A stretch of DNA of 64,000 bases, from positions 124,001 through 188,000 of the forward strand of contig NZ_JAUHPV010000002.1 of assembly GCF_030418315.1 (NCBI RefSeq), given 5' to 3'. Below the pieces are notes generated by a model. That model did not search any database. It saw only the letters and a list, made by a program, of their open reading frames with translations, and was not told the DNA's origin. Source of the stretch: Demequina zhanjiangensis (GTDB lineage: Bacteria; Actinomycetota; Actinomycetes; Actinomycetales; Demequinaceae). Numbering within the stretch: the stretch's first letter is position 1; each line of letters opens with the position of its first letter. Shown here one piece after another: positions 7,660-16,540 of the stretch. The position numbers and the translations under genes are program-made.

Positions 7660-9165
7660 CTAGTCCGTCACGGGGAAGCCGAGGTTGATCCCGCCGTGCG
7701 ACGGGTCGAGCCAGCGGGTGGTGATGACCTTGAGGCGGGTGAAGAAGCGGATGCCTTCGGCGCCGTGGGCGCGCGAGTCGCCGAACAGCGAGGCCTTCCA
7801 GCCGCCGAAGGAGAACGCGGCGACGGGCACCGGGATCGGGACGTTGACGCCGACCATGCCCACCTGGATCTCACGCTGGAAGCGGCGAGCGGCGCCGCCG
7901 TCGTTGGTGAAGATCGCGGTGCCGTTGCCGAAGGCGCCGGAGTTGATGAGCTCGACGCCGTCCTCGAAGGTGTCGACGCGGACCACGGACAGGACGGGCC
8001 CGAAGATCTCCTCGGTGTACACGGCCGACGTGGTGGGCACCTTGTCGATCAGGGTGGGGCCGAGCCAGAAGCCGTTGGGGTCCCCATCCACGGAGATGCC
8101 GCGGCCGTCCACGACCACATCGGCCCCGTCCTCGGCGGCGGTCGCGATGTAGCCGGCGACCTTGTCGCGGTGGACCTCGGTGACGAGCGGGCCCATGTCG
8201 CACGAGCGGCGTCCGTCGCCGACCTTGAGGGTGGCCATGCGCTCGGTGATCTTGGGGATGAGCGCGTCGGCCGAGTCGCCGACTGCGACGACGACGGAGA
8301 TGGCCATGCAGCGCTCGCCTGCGGAGCCGAAGCCGGCGTTGATGGCGGAGTCGGCGACGAGGTCGAGGTCGGCGTCGGGGAGGACGAGCATGTGGTTCTT
8401 GGCGCCGCCGAGGGCCTGGACGCGCTTGCCGCGGGCGGTGCCGGTCTCGTAGACGTACTGCGCGATGGGGGTGGAGCCGACGAAGGAGATGGCCTCGACG
8501 TCGGGGTGGGTGAGGAGGCCGTCGACTGCGACCTTGTCTCCGTGGAGGACGGTGAAGATGCCGTCGGGCAGGCCGGCCTCCTTCCAAAGGGCGGCGAGCC
8601 AGTTGGCGGCGCTGGGGTCCTTCTCGGAGGGCTTGAGGACGACGGCGTTGCCGGCGGCGATCGCGATGGGGAAGAACCACATGGGGACCATCGCGGGGAA
8701 GTTGAAGGGCGAGATGATGCCGACGACGCCGAGCGGTGAGGGCACGGAGTGGACGTCGACGCCCGTGGAGACCTGGGAGGAGTGCTCGCCCTTGAGGTGG
8801 GCGGCGAGGCCGCATGCGAACTCGACGACCTCCTGGCCGCGGGCGATCTCGCCGAGCGCGTCGTCGATGACCTTGCCGTGCTCGGAGGTGATGATCTCGG
8901 CCAGCTCGCCCTTGCGCTCGTTGAGGAGCTCGCGGAAGCGGAACATGATGGCGGTGCGGCGGGCGAGGGGGGTCTCGGCCCAGGCGGGGAAGGCGGCCTT
9001 GGCGGAGGCGACGGCGGCGTCGACGTCCTCCTGGGACGCGAGCGCGACGTTCTTGGTGACGACGCCGAGCGCGGGGTCGTAGACGGGGGCGGTGCGGTCG
9101 GTGGCGCCGGGGGTCTCGGCTCCTGCGATCCAGTGGCCCAGGGTGGGCGGGGTGGCGTCGGTCAC
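7660..9165 (-). CDS. mmsA: Methylmalonate/malonate-semialdehyde dehydrogenase (CoA-acylating)
   Basis: Encodes 501 residues. It oxidatively decarboxylates (methyl)malonate semialdehyde with NAD and CoA to propionyl-CoA or acetyl-CoA. It is an aldehyde-dehydrogenase fold with catalytic Cys286 in AGERCMAIS, plus SPFNFPAMVP and the C-terminal FFTRLKVIT typical of MmsA. The start is GTG at 9165 with AAGGAG 6 bp upstream; the frame is open further 5' but without a site. Beside an omega-aminotransferase and PucR it would complete breakdown of beta-alanine or pyrimidine-derived beta-amino acids; valine or inositol catabolism are alternatives, but none of their other genes is here. Confidence 0.9.
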   Translation of the reverse strand: MTDATPPTLGHWIAGAETPGATDRTAPVYDPALGVVTKNVALASQEDVDAAVASAKAAFPAWAETPLARRTAIMFRFRELLNERKGELAEIITSEHGKVIDDALGEIARGQEVVEFACGLAAHLKGEHSSQVSTGVDVHSVPSPLGVVGIISPFNFPAMVPMWFFPIAIAAGNAVVLKPSEKDPSAANWLAALWKEAGLPDGIFTVLHGDKVAVDGLLTHPDVEAISFVGSTPIAQYVYETGTARGKRVQALGGAKNHMLVLPDADLDLVADSAINAGFGSAGERCMAISVVVAVGDSADALIPKITERMATLKVGDGRRSCDMGPLVTEVHRDKVAGYIATAAEDGADVVVDGRGISVDGDPNGFWLGPTLIDKVPTTSAVYTEEIFGPVLSVVRVDTFEDGVELINSGAFGNGTAIFTNDGGAARRFQREIQVGMVGVNVPIPVPVAAFSFGGWKASLFGDSRAHGAEGIRFFTRLKVITTRWLDPSHGGINLGFPVTD

Positions 9166-9348
9166 GGCGTGCTCCTTCGGGACGGTGGGGCGTTGCCTTG
9201 AACCTAGGGCGCTGTCACGTGGCGAGCAGTGGCGTATTCGGTGTTTCCGCGCCGGCGAAGTCACCGATCACGCTACGGCGCGGTCGGGAGGGCCGATGCG
9301 GCACCCGGCACGGTGCTGGACCCGTGAGACCACGCCCGGACAGAGGCC

Positions 9349-9389
9349 GACGCGGCGGCCCGAGGAGGGTGGGAGGGGGCCGCCGCGTC
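9349..9389 (-). terminator. Hairpin terminator after the CAP-domain gene
   Basis: A 13-bp perfect stem GACGCGGCGGCCC/GGGCCGCCGCGTC starts 18 bp past the stop of the leftward gene. The U-tract is poor, as is common in high-GC actinobacteria. Confidence 0.6.
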
Positions 9390-9406
9390 GAGTCTGGGGG
9401 TGCGGG

Positions 9407-10660
9407 TCAGGCGTCGAAGTCGCCGATCACCGCGTCGTCCGTGGACTTTCCGATCACCTCGGAGTAGAGCGACCACTTGCCGTAGATGAGGCCGTCCTTG
9501 ATGTAGTACTTGTTGCCGCGCTTGAGGCCGACGGTGTCCCTGCCGTCGCCGTTGAAGTCGCCGACGATCGCGTCGTCAGAGGACAGCCCCATCTTGACGC
9601 CGTAGATCGGCCATCCGCCGCGCAGCAGCGTGTTCTTGAGGTAGTACTTGTTGCCTCGCTTGAGGCCGATCGTGTCCTTGCCGTCGCCGTTGAAGTCGCC
9701 GATCACGGGCTCGTCGGACGAGTAGCCCATGCTCTTGGCGTAGTAGACCCAGCTGCCTCCGCCCAGCTTGTTGCTGACGTAGTACTTGTTGCCGCGCTTG
9801 AGGCCGATGGTGTCCTTGCCGTCGCCGTTGAAGTCGCCGACGATCGCGTCGTCAGAGGAGTAGCCGAGCGTGAACTTCTTCCACACGCTGCGCGTGTTGA
9901 TGCTGTTCCACAGGTAGTAGGTGCGGCCTCGTTTCACGCCGAGGTCGTCATCGCCGTCACCGTCCCAGTCGCCCACGAGGATCTCGTCGGTGCTGTAGCC
10001 GTGGCGGATGCTGTCGTGCGGGAGGCCTTCACCGAGGTTGTTCTTGATGAGGAACGTGGTGCCGCGGCGGAGGGAGACGGTGTCCATGGGCTCAGGCGCG
10101 GGGGCGACGCTGGCGAGCGGGGCCTCGTAGCTCGAGTCGGGGTTGGTGCCGATGTACTGGCCGAACACCTGGACGCCCCAGCTGACGCCGAACTTGTCGG
10201 TGTACCAGCCCGCGCCCATGTAGTTGAAGCGCGACTTGACCATGTTCTCGTGGTGGCTGGGGGACTTGATCCACTGGTCGTTCATCTTGGCGACGGGGTC
10301 GTTGTAGCCGCGGTTCCAGGCGACGTTCTCACCCCAGGCGTACCAGTTCGAGGGGATCTGCTTGCTCGTGTTCGGGTTGTGCGAGAGCGGGACGCCGGCG
10401 TAGGGGTCCTTGAGGAGCGCGCGCTCGTAGATCGCGGCGAGCTCCTCTGCCCATGCCTGGGCGACGGCGTCGAGGGCGCGGGAGCGCTTGACGTAGGACA
10501 CGCCGTTGGCTGCCCGTTCCTTGTTCGTGAGCTCGATGATCTTGTCTGCCGGGTCGCTGTAGCTCACGACGGCCTGCGCGGGGGCGGCGACGGAGAGCGT
10601 CAGGGCCACGAGGATCGCGGCGACGAGAGGGGCGAGCAGGACGCGTGGGTGGGCGTGCAT
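9407..10660 (-). CDS. Secreted CAP/SCP-domain protein with FG-GAP/VCBS-like repeats
   Basis: Encodes 417 residues from the ATG at 10660 (AGAGGA upstream). A signal peptide (about 1-28, ending APAQA) precedes a CAP/SCP (PR-1-like) domain (about 33-165) with WGENVAW, a HHENM motif and SWGVQVFGQY. Then come four repeats of about 46 residues, each with a Ca-binding-like DxDGDGxDD/DGKD and a GVKRGxxYY or GLKRGNKYY strand, as in FG-GAP/VCBS propeller blades. The protein ends inside a fifth repeat (DDAVIGDFDA), as if the last blade were truncated or completed by the first. The role is probably extracellular and surface or matrix related; the substrate is unknown. Confidence 0.85.
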   Translation of the reverse strand: MHAHPRVLLAPLVAAILVALTLSVAAPAQAVVSYSDPADKIIELTNKERAANGVSYVKRSRALDAVAQAWAEELAAIYERALLKDPYAGVPLSHNPNTSKQIPSNWYAWGENVAWNRGYNDPVAKMNDQWIKSPSHHENMVKSRFNYMGAGWYTDKFGVSWGVQVFGQYIGTNPDSSYEAPLASVAPAPEPMDTVSLRRGTTFLIKNNLGEGLPHDSIRHGYSTDEILVGDWDGDGDDDLGVKRGRTYYLWNSINTRSVWKKFTLGYSSDDAIVGDFNGDGKDTIGLKRGNKYYVSNKLGGGSWVYYAKSMGYSSDEPVIGDFNGDGKDTIGLKRGNKYYLKNTLLRGGWPIYGVKMGLSSDDAIVGDFNGDGRDTVGLKRGNKYYIKDGLIYGKWSLYSEVIGKSTDDAVIGDFDA

Positions 10661-10803
10661 GGGTTCCTCTGCGGCGCGCCGTTCCGGGCGCATGCGGGCC
10701 GACGTCTGGTCCCGCCGGCGCGCGTCCACTCGTCCGTTTTGGGCTGGATTTCAGCCGCTGTGAGGTGTTCCACGCGCGCCGATAACCGCATTCCCCCTGC
10801 AAA

Positions 10804-10819
10804 TGTGATTCATGACACA
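10804..10819. promoter_or_regulatory. CRP/GlxR-like site TGTG-N8-CACA
   Basis: TGTGATTCATGACACA keeps the outer TGTG and CACA of the actinobacterial GlxR/Crp consensus TGTGANNNNNNTCACA. It lies about 145 bp upstream of the CAP-protein start. Confidence 0.4.
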
Positions 10820-10928
10820 CAAAGCGTCACAATCCTCACATTTCAGGATCGCTGCCGATAAAGGCTTGCTTTCCTATCGGCAGTCCTCTAGCGTGTGCGA
10901 CATGTTCCGTCGAATGTGCCGCTGACCC

Positions 10929-10993
10929 GCGCACGTTCGGCGTGCGCCCAGACGGGCGCCGCTCGCGACTGAGACCTCCAGGCTGAGAGCCTG
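10929..10993 (+). promoter_or_regulatory. Two hairpins in the putative metY leader
   Basis: GCGCACG-TTCGG-CGTGCGC (10929-10947) and CAGGCT-GAG-AGCCTG (10979-10993) lie about 190-250 bp before metY. They may belong to a structured leader that responds to methionine or SAM. The second contains CTGAGA, but no other part of a TPP riboswitch is present. Confidence 0.35.
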
Positions 10994-11179
10994 ACGAGGA
11001 CCGGCGAGCACAGACTCCCTGAAGGGCGCGAGAGCCCACGTGTCGCACCGCGCCCCTGGGGTTGCGGACGGTCGGCGCGCTTGCACGCCCGATGGTCGGT
11101 GACACGAAGCCCGGGGATCGCGGATCAGCCCCTGATCAGCTTTCTTCTTTCACCCCGGACCACACAGGAGCTTCCCGAC

Positions 11180-12534
<1,355 letters not shown>

Positions 12535-12535
<1 letters not shown>

Positions 12536-13731
12536 TGGATGACGACTACTCGTCCTGGGTTCCCGACGCTGAGGTGGAGGAGGGGCTCCGGCCCCTCCCC
12601 GCCTCGGCGGCGTGGCTGCCTGGCGATGAGCCGGGCCGGCGGCAGTTCTTCGAGATCGAGGGGCTGCCGCTGGAGGCCGACCCGCTGGGCTGGATCGACG
12701 TCACGCTCGCATATGAGACGTGGGGTCAGCTGAACGAGGCGGGCGACAACGCGATCTACGTGGCGCACGCGTTCACGGGCGACAGCCATGTGGCGGGCGC
12801 CGCGGGTGACGGCCACCTGACGGGTGGCTGGTGGAACGGGCTCGTGGGTCCGGGCAAGCCGATCGACACGGACCGCTACTTCGTCGTCTCGGCGAACGTG
12901 GTGGGCGGCTGTCAGGGGTCGACGGGTCCGGCTCACCCTCACCCGGTCGACGGCCTGCCGTGGGGGTCACGTTTCCCGTGGCTGACGTTGCGCGACATGG
13001 TGCAGGCGGAGGCGCTGCTGGCGGATCACCTGGGCGTGTCCAGCTGGGCGCTGGTGATCGGCCCGTCGATGGGCGGCATGCGTGCGATCGAGTGGGCGGC
13101 GACCTTCCCCGAGCGCGTGCGGGCGATCGGCGCGGTGGGCACCACGGCGGTGACCACTGCGGAGCAGATCGCGTGGAACGCGGCGCAGACGGCGGCGATC
13201 CGCCTGGACCCCGCGTTCCGCGGTGGGGACTACTACGGTGCGGCCGACGGCGCGGGCCCCTACCTGGGCCTCGGCATCGCCCGCGCGATCGCCCACACGA
13301 CGTACCGGTCGGAGCCGGAGCTGGAGGAGCGGTTCGGCAACCGGGCGCAGATCGGGGACCCGTTGCGGCATGACGGCCTGTTCGCGGTGGAGTCCTACCT
13401 GGATCATCACGCGGACAAGCTGGCGCGACGCTTCGACGCGAACTCGTACCTGCGCATGATCCACGCGGTGAACACGCACGACGTGGGCCGTGGGCGCGGC
13501 GGGCTTGAGGCCGCCCTCAAGGACTACGAGGGCGAGGCGCTGGTGCTCGCGATCGACTCGGACCGCCTCTACCCGCTCAGCAACTCGGAGCGGCTGGCGG
13601 CGGCGCTGCCGGGCGACGCGGAGGTGACGCTGCTGCACTCGGAGATCGGCCACGACGGCTTCCTGGTCGACTCGACCGGCCTCAACGACGCGGTGACGCA
13701 GGTACTGCAGAAGGTGGCGGCGAAGGTCTAG
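12535..13731 (+). CDS. metX: Homoserine O-acetyltransferase, second copy
   Basis: Encodes 398 residues with nucleophile Ser178 in GPSMGGM, NVVGGCQGSTGP, and the SDRLYP and GHDGFLVD motifs. It supplies O-acetylhomoserine to MetY, whose gene it overlaps. This metY-metX order is standard in actinobacteria, so this is the likely dedicated methionine enzyme. It resembles the metX at 1983-3179 in length, in its MDDD N-terminus and along its whole length, which suggests duplication within the lineage. The 3' end lies 3 bp from the convergent Tat-protein gene. Confidence 0.93.
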
Positions 13732-13734
13732 CGG

Positions 13735-14358
13735 CTACTGCTTGGCCTTGATCTTCTCCGCGCTTGCGAGGGCCGTCGTGGCGCCTCCCTGGTAGGTCGC
13801 GTTGGCGGTGACGGTGACCACCTGGTTCTTGGCGGTCTTGAGGTCGTCGGCGGTGGCCAACCACAGGTTCGAGACGGACTCGCCCTTGTATGGACCCCAC
13901 GAACCGGCGGTGGAGACGAGCACGAGCGTCGCCCAGCCGTCGGCGCGGGAGTAGCTGGCGAGCGTCCAGGGCTGCCCCGACGGAATGCCCTCGGTTCCGC
14001 CGATCCCCCACGCGTGGTCATCACCCGAGACCGGCACCTGCACGGTGAGAGTCACGGTGGTGGCAGCCGGTACGTCGTAGCCGATGTTCTGGACGTAGAA
14101 GCCGATGAGGATTGCCCTTCGCGGCCCGATCCAGAAGTCGTCCCAGTGGCGGGGCGTGAGCTCGCCGACCTGCACTCCCTGGCCCGCAGGGATGAGGACG
14201 ACGCTCCCCGAGGACGACGCGGCAGGCACCGCCGTGGCCACGAGGATCGCTGGCGCTGCCCACGCCATCCCTTGGAGGGTCTGTCGTCGGCTCAGGCCGG
14301 TCGGCAGCTCTGTGACGTCACCGTCGTTGAACGGTCCGTCGGTGTGGTGGTCATGCAT
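13735..14358 (-). CDS. Tat-exported protein of unknown function (paralogue 1 of 3)
   Basis: Encodes 207 residues. The N-terminus carries a twin-arginine-type signal, SRRQTLQGMAWAAPAILVA, followed by an AVPAAS cleavage region near residue 48. The mature part is about 160 residues, Ser/Thr/Val/Trp-rich and predicted beta, with no catalytic motif recognised. The signal almost matches those of the two neighbouring proteins, though the mature parts differ. It is probably a secreted or surface beta-sandwich protein. The 3' end abuts metX. Confidence 0.75.
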   Translation of the reverse strand: MHDHHTDGPFNDGDVTELPTGLSRRQTLQGMAWAAPAILVATAVPAASSSGSVVLIPAGQGVQVGELTPRHWDDFWIGPRRAILIGFYVQNIGYDVPAATTVTLTVQVPVSGDDHAWGIGGTEGIPSGQPWTLASYSRADGWATLVLVSTAGSWGPYKGESVSNLWLATADDLKTAKNQVVTVTANATYQGGATTALASAEKIKAKQ

Positions 14359-14494
14359 GTGAAACGGTCCTCGGCAGTCGTGCTGCGCCCCTCAGCAGAA
14401 CGCACGATGGCCCCGGGGGTGGGGCGGCGTCCCTTCCACCGTAGAAGCCGTGGTGTGGCGCGCGAAACGATTCCCGGCACCCGAGGCCACGATT

Positions 14495-14510
14495 CGGTCA
14501 CAAATGACCG
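14495..14510. promoter_or_regulatory. Palindrome CGGTCA-N4-TGACCG between divergent Tat genes
   Basis: A perfect 6-bp-arm inverted repeat, CGGTCACAAATGACCG, lies in the 278-bp divergent region between the Tat-protein genes starting at 14358 and 14637. It is a plausible operator for both; the binding protein is unknown. Confidence 0.35.
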
Positions 14511-14636
14511 GGCAAAACGGACGTATCCAGGTACTTCGTCCTAGAAGCGACACCGGATGCCCTAGGGTCCTTGACCGGACGAAGGGGTGCGCGCCCCCGC
14601 GCATCCTTCTCCACGTCACACAGGGAAGGGGCCCCT

Positions 14637-15482
14637 ATGGACCAGATGGATACCGCCATGCCTGAAACGCTCGACGTCTCGCGCAGGCATGTGATGCAGG
14701 GGATGGCATGGGCGGCGCCCGCGATCCTCGTCGCGAGCGCCGTTCCGGCCGCGGCGAGCTCGTTGGTCACCTGCAACACCGCGAACAACGGCAGCGTCGC
14801 CGCGCTCGACTCGCTGGGATGGGCCGTCGCGCAGGGCGGGCTCCGCCAGGATGCGGGTGGCGGCGTGGAGACCGGCTGGACTCCGGCCGCCTCCGGAACT
14901 CTCAGCCAGTGGAATCTTGGGGGCGGCACCGGCTTGGCTGGCGCTTCGGGCTTCCAGTCGATGAGCGACAACACGCTCGACAACGGCAACACAGTGGTGA
15001 CCGTGACCTACACCTTCGACGCGGTGGCGAACACGATCTACACGATCGACTTCTCGACGCGCATGCAGCACGGCTTCCACGAGGCCTCGAGGAGTGCTCG
15101 CCAGAGCCTGGTGCTGACGGCGGAGCAGTCGGCAGGCGCCACCCAGCTGATCGGCATCACGGTGGACCACGGTGGAAGCCAGTTGCCGGCGACCAACCGC
15201 ACGGACGCGCAGATGCGCGATCTGGGCTACCAGATGCAGCCCGCGGCGCCGCAGCGCACCGAGGGGCAGGCGAGCGACGCGGACTTCGCCGACTGGAGCC
15301 CGACCTACACGGCGATGGAGACCGGACAGGTGACGCTCCAGTTCGTCTTCACGCTCGAGCCTGTGTACCCGATCGGCAGCACGATCGGCGACTGGGACGT
15401 GACGGCATGGGACCGTCAGGTCTCGGACGACATCTGGCTCAGCGAGCCGCGCGTGTTCCAGTCGGGCTGCCTGAGCACCTAG
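14637..15482 (+). CDS. Tat-exported protein of unknown function (paralogue 2 of 3)
   Basis: Encodes 281 residues from the ATG at 14637 (GGGAAGGGG upstream; ATGs at 14646 and 14658 are alternatives). The twin-arginine-type signal SRRHVMQGMAWAAPAILVA ends in a PAAASS cleavage region. The mature protein has a Cys near its start and another near its C-terminus (SGCLST), perhaps a disulfide, and is rich in Thr/Gly beta-strand sequence. No enzyme motif was recognised. It is divergent from paralogue 1 and convergent with paralogue 3 across a shared terminator. Confidence 0.75.
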   Translation: MDQMDTAMPETLDVSRRHVMQGMAWAAPAILVASAVPAAASSLVTCNTANNGSVAALDSLGWAVAQGGLRQDAGGGVETGWTPAASGTLSQWNLGGGTGLAGASGFQSMSDNTLDNGNTVVTVTYTFDAVANTIYTIDFSTRMQHGFHEASRSARQSLVLTAEQSAGATQLIGITVDHGGSQLPATNRTDAQMRDLGYQMQPAAPQRTEGQASDADFADWSPTYTAMETGQVTLQFVFTLEPVYPIGSTIGDWDVTAWDRQVSDDIWLSEPRVFQSGCLST

Positions 15483-15498
15483 CCAGCCAGCAGACGCG

Positions 15499-15534
15499 AA
15501 AGTGCCCCGCACCCGAAAGGGTGCGGGGCACTTT
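15499..15534. terminator. Bidirectional rho-independent terminator
   Basis: A perfect 16-bp stem AAAGTGCCCCGCACCC/GGGTGCGGGGCACTTT with loop GAAA lies between the convergent ends of two Tat-protein genes. A- and T-rich flanks on both sides suit termination in both directions. Confidence 0.92.
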
Positions 15535-15543
15535 GTGCGCAGA

Positions 15544-16131
15544 TCAGCTGTACGCGAGGGTGGTGGTCATCGGCACGGAGGACGGGCTTCCCGTGGCCGA
15601 GAAGGCTCCGATGACGACGACGGAGACGTAGCCTGCGTACTTCGGAAGCTTCCAGTTGACGGAGAGCGACGACCCGCTGGCGAGGGAGATGAGGCCCGAC
15701 TGCGCGGCAGGCTTGATCACCATCACGCCCGTGTCGGCGTCGGCCCCGGTCGCGGGGAAGTCCGAGCTGGCCAGGTCGATAGTCCACGCCGGGTCGACGA
15801 CGATCGCGTCCTTGGTGCCGTTGGTCCACTTGGTCGCGGTGAAGGACACGCGGATCTCCGTGATGGAGTAGGTGCCGTCGAAGGTGTCGTTTCGAGAGAT
15901 GTTGGCCGTGGTGCCCGCGAAGTTGCCATTGATGGAGGCCGAGTTGTTGTGCAGGTCGCCTGAGTAGGTACCCGACACGATCGGCGCGAGGTCCACGGTT
16001 CCGGAGTTCGCGGCAGCCGGCACCGCGGTCGCAATGACGATCGCGGGAGCAGCCCATGCGGCACCCTGGAGGATCCGGCGGCGCGAGACGCCTCCCTCGT
16101 TGGAAGCGGTCACGTCAGCAATCTCAGTCAC
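15544..16131 (-). CDS. Tat-exported protein of unknown function (paralogue 3 of 3)
   Basis: Encodes 195 residues. The signal SRRRILQGAAWAAPAIVIA leads to an AVPAAANS cleavage region near residue 42. The mature part (about 150 residues) is Thr/Ser/Asn-rich and looks all-beta. It lies 118 bp downstream of the PqqD-like gene on the same strand and may be the last gene of the long EPS operon, ending at the terminator at 15499-15534. Whether the operon's modification-type genes act on it is unknown. Confidence 0.75.
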   Translation of the reverse strand: MTEIADVTASNEGGVSRRRILQGAAWAAPAIVIATAVPAAANSGTVDLAPIVSGTYSGDLHNNSASINGNFAGTTANISRNDTFDGTYSITEIRVSFTATKWTNGTKDAIVVDPAWTIDLASSDFPATGADADTGVMVIKPAAQSGLISLASGSSLSVNWKLPKYAGYVSVVVIGAFSATGSPSSVPMTTTLAYS

Positions 16132-16249
16132 GTCTTTGTCCCCTCAGGCACCCTCAGCACATCGCTCCTCAGGCGATGTTGCATTGGTCACATTAGGGCC
16201 TCAGTCCCACATTTGCCAATACCTGAAGGGTGTACGGCTACCAGGCGGT

Positions 16250-16540
16250 TCAGCGCTGTTCGAGCACGCCCCTTGCCACCAGTTCCCCAGCGAGGGTGCA
16301 AACCGCCGCAAAAGGGTCACCACTCGGAGGCGCACCGAACTCTTCGACGAGCAGCGTCGCGAGCGTCGACACGTCGGCAGGCTCATGCGCATGCCCGACG
16401 AGCGCGGTCGCGACAGCGGAGAGGAGCACCACCTCGGAACCGACGAGCACCAGCATCTCGCCGTCGCGCTCGACCGCATCCTCGTGGACGGCGACGACGA
16501 CCGCGTCCTCGGCAAGCGGTGCGGGGGTGGGTTCGGTCAT
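16250..16540 (-). CDS. PqqD-like (RRE-type) protein, second copy
   Basis: Encodes 96 residues from the ATG at 16540, whose ATGA overlaps the stop of the kinase-fusion gene, so the two are translationally coupled. The pattern EDAVERDGEMLVLVGSE, then VATALVG, then LATLLVEEFGAP and LVARGVLE is that of the PqqD winged-helix fold, which in RiPP pathways binds leader peptides (RiPP recognition element). The central Leu-Asn of many PqqD proteins is not obvious. PqqD-like proteins with HPr-kinase-like and nucleotidyltransferase proteins recur in polysaccharide clusters; their partner there is not well defined. Confidence 0.7.
   Translation of the reverse strand: MTEPTPAPLAEDAVVVAVHEDAVERDGEMLVLVGSEVVLLSAVATALVGHAHEPADVSTLATLLVEEFGAPPSGDPFAAVCTLAGELVARGVLEQR

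Larger units (their letters stand above)
10661..11179. promoter_or_regulatory. Divergent intergenic region between the CAP gene and metY
   Basis: This 519-bp gene-free stretch holds a CRP/GlxR-like TGTG-N8-CACA (10804-10819), an AAATGTGA/TCACATTT inverted repeat (10801-10843), two TCACA half-sites with 9-bp period (10826-10840), a CTGCCGATA/TATCGGCAG hairpin (10852-10883) and two leader hairpins before metY. The metY ribosome site is CAGGAG at 11165-11170. No SAM-I or SAM-IV riboswitch core was recognised. Confidence 0.55.

Noticed and set aside
10979-10993. CTGAGA in the metY leader as a TPP riboswitch
   Set aside because: Only the hexamer matches; the rest of the THI-box, including the ACCTGA region, is missing and metY is not a thiamine gene.
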